From: Betaproteobacteria bacterium
GTDB taxonomy: Bacteria > Pseudomonadota > Gammaproteobacteria > Burkholderiales > Thiobacillaceae
Length of the DNA stretch: 64,000 nt
Assembly (NCBI GenBank): GCA_016873935.1
Contig: VGVT01000003.1
Location: 1 to 64,000 of the forward strand
Direction of reading: 5' to 3'
The position numbers and the translations under genes were made by a program. Numbering within the stretch: the first letter of the stretch is position 1; each line of letters starts with the position of its first letter. The notes under the pieces are model-generated. The model worked only from the letters and a program-made list of their open reading frames with translations. It was not told where the DNA came from and did no database searches. Positions 1-6,209 of this stretch are shown one piece after another.

Positions 1-1
1 C

Positions 2-370
2 GAGACGGCGCGGCGCGAACTGGATGCGGACCTCGTCGACGGCCACTGCGGCCGGCTCCCCGCCGCCCGCCTGCCCAACATGCGCCTGGCCCAGCGCGCC
101 CGCGACGCCTCCCTTGCCCTGACCCTGCTCGAGGTCGGCGGCGCCCCGGCGCTGCTCATTGCCGGTAACGGCCACGTGCGCCGCGACTACGGCGTGCCGC
201 CGCTGCTCACGGCGCGCGCGCCCACCGCAAGGGTGGTGAGCGTCGGCTTCGTGGAAGTGACCGCCGGCGCAACGCCGGACCCGGAAGCGCTGCGCGGCCG
301 CTACGATTTCGTCTGGTTCACCCCCCCGGTCGAGCGCGAGGATCCCTGCGCGGGCTTGCGCATGCCCTGA
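2..370 (+). CDS. ChaN-like (DUF399) protein, C-terminal part
   Basis: The reading frame is open from the window edge and ends at TGA 368-370, so only the last 122 residues are present. The stretch HCGRLP followed by RLAQRARDASLA and a hydrophobic LLIAGNGHVRRDYGVP segment resembles ChaN-family haem/iron-associated lipoproteins. That is family knowledge; no catalytic residue can be assigned. The C-terminus reads YDFVWFTPPVERED, which is common in that family. The 5' end and any lipobox lie outside the window. The iron-rich surroundings fit, but the gene ends over 4 kb before the feo region, so no operon is claimed. Confidence 0.6.
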   Translation, partial: ETARRELDADLVDGHCGRLPAARLPNMRLAQRARDASLALTLLEVGGAPALLIAGNGHVRRDYGVPPLLTARAPTARVVSVGFVEVTAGATPDPEALRGRYDFVWFTPPVEREDPCAGLRMP

Positions 371-478
371 ACGATGGATGGAAGGCAGTGATCGTGGCCT
401 GTGCCCGTTTGCCGCTTGCGCAATTTCAGGCGGCGGTACAATGAGTTCACGCCCCAACACACTACGGACCCAGGAACC

Positions 479-769
479 ATGCTGTTGACCCAACTGCATG
501 CCCAGAAAATCGCCATTGCCGCCTTGGGTAGCCGATATGGCGCCCGGCGCATCCGCGTGTTCGGGTCTGTGGCACGCGGCGAAGAAGGGCCCGACAGCGA
601 CGTCGATTTCCTGGTCGAGTTCGATCAAGGCTACGATCTCTTCGCCCAGCGCCTGCCCTTGGCCAGGCAGCTTTCCGAACTTCTGGGGCGGCCGGTCGAT
701 CTGCTGCCGGAACACGAACTGAACCGTCACCTGCGTGACCGCATTCTTGAAGAAGCCGTCGAGCTATGA
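479..769 (+). CDS. mntA: MntA-type nucleotidyltransferase antitoxin
   Basis: A 96-residue minimal nucleotidyltransferase. The catalytic motif is GSVARGEE followed by DSDVDFLVEF, that is GS-x10-DxD, in the first half. In characterised HEPN/MNT pairs the antitoxin transfers AMP to a tyrosine of the toxin. The ATG at 479 is preferred over one 26 codons upstream because family members start just before the helix leading to GSxARG, and the upstream residues look non-coding. It overlaps the next gene by an ATGA junction at 766-769, so translation is coupled. Confidence 0.85.
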   Translation: MLLTQLHAQKIAIAALGSRYGARRIRVFGSVARGEEGPDSDVDFLVEFDQGYDLFAQRLPLARQLSELLGRPVDLLPEHELNRHLRDRILEEAVEL

Positions 770-1101
770 GCAAGTCCTGGCAGCCTCACGCCCGTCATAT
801 TCTCGATACCATCGCCAAGCTTCGCCGCATTCAGGCGCGCGGTGACCTGACCCAGGACGACATTCTGTACGATGCCGCCTTGCGCAACCTGCAAACGCTC
901 TCCGAATCCACCCAACACCTTCCAGACGACCTGAAATCCGCCTGGCCGAACATTCCCTGGCGCGACATCAGTGGCTTCCGCAACATCCTGGTGCATAACT
1001 ACCTCGGCGAAATCGATTCGCAAACCGTTATGACCGTGATCGATCGGCATCTCGACGCACAGGAAGCCAGCGTTCAAGCGATGCTGGAGAGGGCCGGCTG
1101 A
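766..1101 (+). CDS. hepT: HepT-type HEPN ribonuclease toxin
   Basis: A 111-residue HEPN (DUF86) protein. The signature RNILVHNY (R-x4-H-x-Y) lies near residue 71. Arg and His form the RNase site, and the Tyr is the residue AMPylated by MntA in characterised systems. The usual upstream acidic and DIxxFRN context is present (WRDISGFRN). The start codon overlaps the mntA stop, and the order antitoxin then toxin is typical. All key residues are intact, so the pair is probably functional. Type VII toxin-antitoxin assignment rests on family knowledge. Confidence 0.87.
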   Translation: MSKSWQPHARHILDTIAKLRRIQARGDLTQDDILYDAALRNLQTLSESTQHLPDDLKSAWPNIPWRDISGFRNILVHNYLGEIDSQTVMTVIDRHLDAQEASVQAMLERAG

Positions 1102-1116
1102 AACTGACTCATCGTC

Positions 1117-1143
1117 CCGCCACCGTCATACACAGGGTGGCGG
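1117..1143 (+). other. Perfect 8-bp stem hairpin after hepT
   Basis: CCGCCACC (1117-1124) pairs with GGTGGCGG (1136-1143) around an 11-nt loop. There is no T-run, so it is not a standard intrinsic terminator. It lies between the toxin-antitoxin pair and the metal locus and may insulate them. Confidence 0.5.
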
Positions 1144-1146
1144 TGG

Positions 1147-1572
1147 GTGCCAGTGGTAAGCTTCGCGCTTCCCCGAGAAGTGCCCAGCCGCTTGACCACC
1201 CCTTTCCTTTCCCTATGCACAGTCGCCGCGCCCGCCGCTAACCGGGTTGGCGCGGGTGCGCCCGCGCGCTGGCCGGTGCTGCTAGTCTGGCTGGTCAGCC
1301 TGTTGTTCTGCATCGCCCAGGCCGGCGCCGCCGCGCATGCGCTGGAGCACCTGCATGACGACGATCACGGTCACCACGATCACGCCGTCGCCTGTGTACT
1401 GTGCCTGGCCTACGCCACCGTCGGTGGCGGTCTGTCCGGCATGCCGCCCGGGCTTGTCTCGCCGGAGCCGTCTGTTACACCGGCAGCCCGGGTCGTGCGG
1501 CCGACGTTCATCCTGCGCGCGGAGCGCGTCCGCATCCGCGCACCGCCTGCTTCCTCCACGCCGGTTCACTGA
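1147..1572 (+). CDS. Small His-rich exported or membrane protein (DUF2946-like)
   Basis: A GTG-initiated frame of 141 residues; the exact start is uncertain. A hydrophobic segment (WPVLLVWLVSLLFCIAQAG, about residues 42-60) is followed by HALEHLHDDDHGHHDH and then a CVLCLAY pair of cysteines. The layout of signal or anchor, His/Asp-rich loop and CxxC resembles short DUF2946-type proteins found beside metal uptake genes. The His cluster suggests zinc or other divalent metal binding (inference). It lies 74 bp upstream of the outer-membrane protein gene and probably heads that operon. Confidence 0.55.
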   Translation: MPVVSFALPREVPSRLTTPFLSLCTVAAPAANRVGAGAPARWPVLLVWLVSLLFCIAQAGAAAHALEHLHDDDHGHHDHAVACVLCLAYATVGGGLSGMPPGLVSPEPSVTPAARVVRPTFILRAERVRIRAPPASSTPVH

Positions 1573-1575
1573 GAC

Positions 1576-1592
1576 GGCCCGCCTCGCGGGCC
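1576..1592 (+). other. Intercistronic hairpin
   Basis: GGCCCGC and GCGGGCC form a 7-bp GC-only stem with a CTC loop between the His-rich protein gene and the outer-membrane protein gene. No T-run follows. It could set relative expression within the operon. Confidence 0.4.
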
Positions 1593-1646
1593 CCCCATGC
1601 CTGGTCCCGTCATCGCGGGCCGGGCAGCCTCATGGAGGAATGATTC

Positions 1647-3008
1647 ATGCGACACAAGCCATTGATCATGGCCCTGGCGCTGGCGCTTGCCGCGCCTGGC
1701 GCCGCCCTCGCCGCAACCGAAATCGACCAGTTGCGCGCCGAGTTCGAGCGCAAGCTCAAGGAAGTCCAGGCCGGCTACGAGGCCCGTCTGAAGGATTTGG
1801 AAGGGCGCCTCGCCCGCAACGAAAGCACCGCCAGGGAAGCTGCCGAAGGTGCCCGCCAGGCGCGGGAAGCGGCGCCGAAATCCGCGGGCGGCGGCTTCAA
1901 TCCGGAAATCTCGCTGATCCTGCAAGGGCGCTACTTCAGCGCCGACGGCGACGGCCACATCACCGGTTTCCTGCCGGCCGGCCATGCGCACGGCCGGGAG
2001 AAGGGCTTTTCGGTGGACCACACCGAGTTGACCCTCGGCGCCAGCATCGATCCGTATTTCCGCGGCTACGCCAACTTCGCCTTCGTCGACGACGAAGTGG
2101 AAACCGAGGAAGCCTGGGTGGCCTCCACCGCCCTGGGCAACGGCTTCACCGTGAAGGCCGGGCGTTACCTGTCCGGCATCGGTTACGTCAACGAGCAACA
2201 TCCGCACGCCTGGGACTTCGCCGACCAGAACCTGGCCTACTCCGCCATGCTGGGCGAGCACTACGCCCAGGACGGCCTGCAACTGAAGTGGGTGGCGCCG
2301 ACGCCGATGTTCCTGGAGTTCGGCCTGGAGGCCGCGCAGGGCGCCGACTGGGGAGACCGCAACGGCCTCGGCAGCAAGGCCGCCTTCGTGCACGTGGGCG
2401 ACGACGTGGGCGCCAGCCATGCCTGGCGCGCCGGCCTTTCCTATCTGCGCGTCAAGGCGAAGGGGCGGGAAGGCCATTGGGACGACGACAACGACGTGGA
2501 AGCCGAGACCGAATTCGACGGCACCAGCAAGTTCTGGATCGCGGATTTCGTCTGGAAGTGGGCGCCCGAGGGCAATCCCAAGTACCGCAACTTCAAGTTC
2601 CAGGCCGAGTACGTGCGCCGCAAGGAAGACGGCGACCTGACTTGCGCGGACAACACGGCCGACGGCGGCGCCTGTGTTGTGGGGGGCATCACCGACGCCT
2701 ACGATGCACGCCAGTCCGGCTGGTACGCGCAGGGGGTCTACCAGTTCCATCCGCAATGGCGCGTCGGTTATCGCTACGACCGCCTGGACGTGGGCTCGGT
2801 GGATTTCGGCCCGGCCTTCGCGGGGGTGCTGTCCAAGCCCGACTTCACGCCGAAACGGCAGAGCCTGATGCTGGACTACAACCCCAGCGAGTTCTCGCGC
2901 CTGCGCCTGCAGTTCGCGCGTGACGAGGCGGAACAGGGATTGAAGGATAACCAGATCACCCTGCAGTACATCCACAGCCTCGGCCCGCACGGCGCCCACA
3001 AGTTCTGA
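1647..3008 (+). CDS. Outer-membrane beta-barrel protein of a zinc-type locus
   Basis: This 453-residue protein has a signal peptide (MRHKPLIMALALALAAPGAA, then ALA). A short coiled coil follows (about residues 30-75, LRAEFERKLKEV and Glu/Arg heptads). The rest is a long stretch of alternating aromatic and polar strands ending in F, typical of outer-membrane barrels. The N-terminal coiled coil plus barrel recalls porins that trimerise above the barrel. It has Asp/His-rich loops. A GGAGGA ribosome-binding site precedes ATG 1647. It is co-oriented with a ZnuA-like protein and an ABC-3 permease, so a role in divalent metal passage across the outer membrane is inferred. Confidence 0.7.
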   Translation: MRHKPLIMALALALAAPGAALAATEIDQLRAEFERKLKEVQAGYEARLKDLEGRLARNESTAREAAEGARQAREAAPKSAGGGFNPEISLILQGRYFSADGDGHITGFLPAGHAHGREKGFSVDHTELTLGASIDPYFRGYANFAFVDDEVETEEAWVASTALGNGFTVKAGRYLSGIGYVNEQHPHAWDFADQNLAYSAMLGEHYAQDGLQLKWVAPTPMFLEFGLEAAQGADWGDRNGLGSKAAFVHVGDDVGASHAWRAGLSYLRVKAKGREGHWDDDNDVEAETEFDGTSKFWIADFVWKWAPEGNPKYRNFKFQAEYVRRKEDGDLTCADNTADGGACVVGGITDAYDARQSGWYAQGVYQFHPQWRVGYRYDRLDVGSVDFGPAFAGVLSKPDFTPKRQSLMLDYNPSEFSRLRLQFARDEAEQGLKDNQITLQYIHSLGPHGAHKF

Positions 3009-3019
3009 GCGGCCCACGT

Positions 3020-3047
3020 GGCTCCGCCGGCCGCGGTCGGCGGAGCC
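3020..3047 (+). other. Perfect 10-bp intercistronic hairpin
   Basis: GGCTCCGCCG (3020-3029) pairs exactly with CGGCGGAGCC (3038-3047) just before the ribosome-binding site of the binding-protein gene. No T-run follows. It is likely an mRNA stability or processing element rather than a full terminator. Confidence 0.5.
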
Positions 3048-3063
3048 GTTCAAGGAGAACAGC

Positions 3064-3969
3064 ATGCGTATCGTATCCACCCTGGCCAGCCTGGGCCTGG
3101 CCCTGGGCCTGGCCGCGCCGGTTCATGCGGCGCTCGAAGTGCTGGCCTGCGAACCGGAGTGGGCCGCGCTGGTGCGCGAGATCGCCGGTGACCGGGCGCG
3201 CGTCGCTTCCGCCACCACCCCCAGCCAGGATCCCCATCGCATCGAGGCGCGTCCCAGCCTGATCGCCCGCGCGCGCAATGCCGACCTGCTGGTCTGCACC
3301 GGCGCCGAGCTTGAGGCGGGCTGGCTGCCCCTGCTGCAGCGCGAATCAGGCAATGCCCGCATCCAGCCCGGCAGCGCCGGCCACTTCGAGGCGGCCGACT
3401 TCGTCGAGCTCATGGACAAGTCCCAGCGCGTCGACCGCGACATGGGCGATGTGCACGCGGCCGGCAACCCCCATATCCACCTCGACCCGGACAACGTCGC
3501 CCGCGTGGCCGATGCCCTCGCCACCCGGCTGGCGCGGCTGGACGCCGCCAACGCCGCCCACTACGCGGCGCGCAACCGCGACTTCCAGAACCGCTGGCGC
3601 GAAGCCATGCAGGGCTGGCGGGTAGCCGCCGCGCCGCTGAAGGGCGTGCCGCTGGCCACCCACCACAAGGACTGGGTCTATCTCGCGCGCTGGCTCGGCA
3701 TGCGCGTGGAGACCACGCTGGAGCCCAAGCCCGGCATCGAGCCCTCCGCCGCCCATCTGGCCGAGGTGTTGCGGCGCACGCGCGAGCGCCCGATCAGAAT
3801 GATCGTATATACCAACTATCAATCCCCGCGCCCGAGCCGCTGGCTGGAGGAGAAAACCGGCGCGCCGGCGGTGCGGCTGCCGTATACGGTGGGCGCGACG
3901 CCGCGCGCGACGGATCTGATCACCTGGATGGACGAGGTCGTCGATACCTTGCTGGCGGCGCTGAAATGA
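3064..3969 (+). CDS. Zinc/manganese-type ABC transporter substrate-binding protein (ZnuA-like)
   Basis: A 301-residue cluster A-I binding protein with a signal peptide (first 22 residues, cut after VHAA). Metal-ligand positions are visible: His in QDPHRIEARPS (about 60), the HIHLDPDN segment (about 139), the HHKDW motif (about 200) and an acidic residue near the end. Unlike many ZnuA proteins it has no long His-rich loop. The preceding genes carry His-rich segments that could fill that role. An AAGGAG site precedes ATG 3064. The gene overlaps the permease by ATGA. Substrate zinc is inferred from family and context; manganese remains possible. Confidence 0.82.
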   Translation: MRIVSTLASLGLALGLAAPVHAALEVLACEPEWAALVREIAGDRARVASATTPSQDPHRIEARPSLIARARNADLLVCTGAELEAGWLPLLQRESGNARIQPGSAGHFEAADFVELMDKSQRVDRDMGDVHAAGNPHIHLDPDNVARVADALATRLARLDAANAAHYAARNRDFQNRWREAMQGWRVAAAPLKGVPLATHHKDWVYLARWLGMRVETTLEPKPGIEPSAAHLAEVLRRTRERPIRMIVYTNYQSPRPSRWLEEKTGAPAVRLPYTVGATPRATDLITWMDEVVDTLLAALK

Positions 3970-4739
3970 ACACCGGTTTGGAGTGGAACATCCTGCTCCC
4001 CGCCTGGCTGGCTGGCATGCTGGTGCTGGCCAGCCACGTGCCCCTGGGGCGGCGCGTGCTCGAGCGCGGCATCATCTTCATCGACATCGCCATCGCCCAG
4101 TTCGCCGGCCTGGGCGTCATCCTCGCGCATTTCCTGGGTTGGCAGGGCGGCTGGCGGGTCCAGGCCGCCGCCCTGCTCCTCGCCGCCGTCGGCGCCCTGC
4201 TGCTGCACGGTACGGAACGGCGCTGGCCGCGTTTGCAGGAAGCGATCATCGGCGTGTCCTTCGTGCTCGTCGCTTCGGTCGCCATCCTGCTGCTGGCGCA
4301 TGACGCGCATGGCGGCGAACATCTGCGCGAGATGCTGGTCGGCCAGATCCTCTGGACCACCTGGGACGATCTGCCCCTGCTGGCGCTGCTCAACGGCCTG
4401 GTGCTGGCGGCCTGGTTCGGCGGCCTGCGCAAGTCAGCGCTCGGCTTCTACCTGCTGTTCGCGCTGGCGATCACCGCCTCGGTGCAGGTGGTCGGCGTCT
4501 ATCTGGTGTTCGCCAGCCTGATCGTGCCGGCCCTGGTCGCGCACGCCCTGCGCGGCGGGCGCGCCCTGCTGGCAGGCTATCTGACCGGTGCGGTGGGCTA
4601 TGCCCTGGGCCTGCTGGCCTCCGCGCGCTGGGACCTGCCGGCGGGCGCGGTGATCGTCTGCGTCCTGGCGGTCGCCGGCTTCTCGGTGGCCGCCTGGCGC
4701 GGCTTGGTTTGCCGCCGGCCGCCGCCGGTGCTAGATTGA
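3966..4739 (+). CDS. ABC-3 family metal permease (ZnuB-like)
   Basis: This protein has 257 residues and about seven to eight hydrophobic helices. The family-typical segments are ERGIIFIDIAIAQFAGLG near the N-terminus and VQVVGVYLVFASLIVPAL in the second half. It is translationally coupled to the binding protein. No ATP-binding subunit is encoded before or after it in this locus, which is unusual for a complete importer; the ATPase must be elsewhere or shared. The next gene belongs to a different group 78 bp downstream. Confidence 0.8.
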   Translation: MNTGLEWNILLPAWLAGMLVLASHVPLGRRVLERGIIFIDIAIAQFAGLGVILAHFLGWQGGWRVQAAALLLAAVGALLLHGTERRWPRLQEAIIGVSFVLVASVAILLLAHDAHGGEHLREMLVGQILWTTWDDLPLLALLNGLVLAAWFGGLRKSALGFYLLFALAITASVQVVGVYLVFASLIVPALVAHALRGGRALLAGYLTGAVGYALGLLASARWDLPAGAVIVCVLAVAGFSVAAWRGLVCRRPPPVLD

Positions 4740-4763
4740 AACCGTTGCGTAACACATTCCAGT

Positions 4764-4775
4764 AGCCAGCCAGCC
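4764..4775. repeat. AGCC tetranucleotide run
   Basis: Three AGCC units sit upstream of the first HMA gene. Similar runs occur at 9121-9132 and 9146-9160. Mutated versions occur near 16260 and 17040. Confidence 0.5.
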
Positions 4776-4817
4776 GCGCGACGCGGCAAGCGAGCCAGGG
4801 AAATTCCCGGGCTCGTC

Positions 4818-5222
4818 ATGGCTGCAAGAACTTCCTCTTCCGTTCCCCCCGCCGGTCACGCCGCGCGCGACGCGCGCCGGGTGATTGCGGAAATCACGCC
4901 GTATCTGCGCATCGCCCACCAGGTGCGCGGCCGCGTTCGCCTCAAGCTGGCCGACGCGGCCTTGCGCGCGCCCACGCTGCGCAATGGCGTCGGCGAGCGC
5001 CTGCGCCAACTCCTCGGTGAACTGCCCGGCGTGCATGGCATCGCCCTCAACGCACTGGCTCGATCCTGCGTGGTCGAGTACGACAACGCGGTCATTCCCG
5101 ACGCGGCCTGGCCCGACCTGTTGGGCGGCCGCCCGACGGTTGCGGCGGAAACCCTGCTGGACCTGCTCGCGGGCGTGGCGGACGCCTTGCCGGGTTCCGC
5201 GTCTTCGGGTGCCACGCGGTGA
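4818..5222 (+). CDS. HMA_2-type domain protein of the putative ferrosome cluster
   Basis: A 134-residue soluble protein. The segment HQVRGRVRLKLADAAL through RSCVVEYDNAVI (about residues 33-95) has the beta-alpha-beta pattern of HMA_2 domains, with the R(V/I)R(L/F) start typical of that family. It lacks a CxxC copper site. Two further HMA_2-like domains lie in this cluster, at the N-terminus of the P1B-ATPase and in the gene at 8445-8921. It is the first gene of a run to 8452 in the same direction. In published ferrosome clusters, HMA-like proteins accompany the P1B-6 ATPase, so a regulatory or assembly role is inferred. Function is not proven. Confidence 0.6.
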   Translation: MAARTSSSVPPAGHAARDARRVIAEITPYLRIAHQVRGRVRLKLADAALRAPTLRNGVGERLRQLLGELPGVHGIALNALARSCVVEYDNAVIPDAAWPDLLGGRPTVAAETLLDLLAGVADALPGSASSGATR

Positions 5223-5231
5223 GCAACTGTT

Positions 5232-5274
5232 TCCCTCGCCTCACCCCCCAGCCCTTCTCCCGCTGGGAGGGGGG
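5232..5274. repeat. C-rich palindromic intergenic sequence
   Basis: A CTCACCCCCCAGCCC tract followed by CTCCCGCTGGGAGG resembles the common C-rich proteobacterial intergenic repeat type. It separates the HMA gene from the next coding region. Confidence 0.35.
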
Positions 5275-5322
5275 GCGTATCAAGCGTCGCTGTCGCGACT
5301 TTCACGTGAAATGGAGAATGCC

Positions 5323-5706
5323 ATGCTGAATGTTCTGCCTTTCGTCGCCGGCCTCATCGCCGGCGCCGCGGCGGTTTCCGCGATGCGCGGGGAGCGCGCG
5401 CGCTCCGTCCTGCAAGACACCGGCGCGCGTCTGCGCACCGCCTACGACGAGGCGCAGAGCGGCGTGCGCACGGCGGCGCGCTCCGGCTTCGATCTGATGC
5501 GCGGCCTCACGTCCGCGTCGGCGCCCGCGGTCGAGGCGGAGTCCGCCGCGCCCGCCAAGCCGGTGAAGCCGGCGCGCAAGCCCGCCGCGCGCAAGTCCGT
5601 CGCCAAGGCGGCGAGTGCCAAGGCGGCCAGCGCCAAGGCGACCACGGCCAAACCCAAGGCCACGCGCGCGCCGCGCAAGACCAAGCCTGAGCAAGCCGAG
5701 GCGTGA
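5323..5706 (+). CDS. Small glycine-zipper anchor protein with Lys/Ala-rich tail
   Basis: A 127-residue protein. One short membrane segment lies at the N-terminus (VLPFVAGLIAGAAAVSAM) with a GxxxG-like pattern. An amphipathic helix follows (about 25-60). The low-complexity tail repeats AKxAxAKA and ends in RAPRKTKPE. ATG 5323 is chosen because GGAG lies 6 nt upstream; an in-frame ATG at 5311 has no good ribosome-binding site. The basic tail resembles histone H1 or PHA-granule proteins in composition, so it may bind nucleic acid, mineral or phospholipid. I do not recognise the family. Its place before a P1B-ATPase suggests a structural organelle protein (inference). Confidence 0.6.
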   Translation: MLNVLPFVAGLIAGAAAVSAMRGERARSVLQDTGARLRTAYDEAQSGVRTAARSGFDLMRGLTSASAPAVEAESAAPAKPVKPARKPAARKSVAKAASAKAASAKATTAKPKATRAPRKTKPEQAEA

Positions 5707-5708
5707 CC

Positions 5709-6209
5709 ATGGCGAAATCCGACGCATTGATGCGCGAGGTACCCGCAAGCTTCCTGCGCGGCGCCATCGCCACCGGCATCGTCGCCGCGGTCCAGGACAA
5801 GCGGCAGGGCGGCGATCTGCTGAAGTCCGCCCTGCTGGGCGGAACCGCCCTGTCGACGGCGATCACCATCGAAAACCTGATCTTCAACAAGGAGTGGAAC
5901 GTGGCCAAGAAGAAAAAGGGCTGGAAGAAGAACAAGCGCGGCGGCATGGAGCTGGCGGGCCTGGAGGCGATGCTGCGGCAGAACCAGAACACCGGCCTGA
6001 ACGCGCTGACTCCCGCGCAGCAGTTGCTCGCCGGCGTGCTGATCGGGGCCGGCGTGGCTTATCTGCTGGGTGACGAGAAGCTGCGCGGCAAGCTGCTGCG
6101 CGCCGGCATGCAGCTCTATACCGGCCTGGCCGGAGGCTTCGAGGAGATCAAGGAACAGATGGCCGACATCCAGGCGGAAATGGCGGCGGAGCGCATGAGC
6201 GCGCCATGA
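5709..6209 (+). CDS. Glycine-zipper membrane protein next to the P1B-ATPase (FezA-like candidate)
   Basis: A 166-residue protein. Two short hydrophobic, Gly/Ala-rich segments (FLRGAIATGIVAAVQ near residue 15; LLAGVLIGAGVAYLLG near 110) flank a very basic stretch (NVAKKKKGWKKNKRGG). The C-terminus is an acidic helix with Met (EEIKEQMADIQAEMAAE). ATG 5709 has GAGG 7 nt upstream; a GTG at 5703 overlaps the previous stop. Its 3' end overlaps the ATPase start by ATGA at 6206-6209. In reported ferrosome operons the ATPase gene is preceded by a small membrane protein, so FezA-like is a reasonable hypothesis. Homology cannot be tested here. Confidence 0.6.
   Translation: MAKSDALMREVPASFLRGAIATGIVAAVQDKRQGGDLLKSALLGGTALSTAITIENLIFNKEWNVAKKKKGWKKNKRGGMELAGLEAMLRQNQNTGLNALTPAQQLLAGVLIGAGVAYLLGDEKLRGKLLRAGMQLYTGLAGGFEEIKEQMADIQAEMAAERMSAP

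Noticed and set aside
1566-3080. Long minus-strand frame opposite the outer-membrane protein gene
   Set aside because: It mirrors the real gene, has no ribosome-binding site or domains, and the plus-strand product has a clear signal peptide and barrel pattern.
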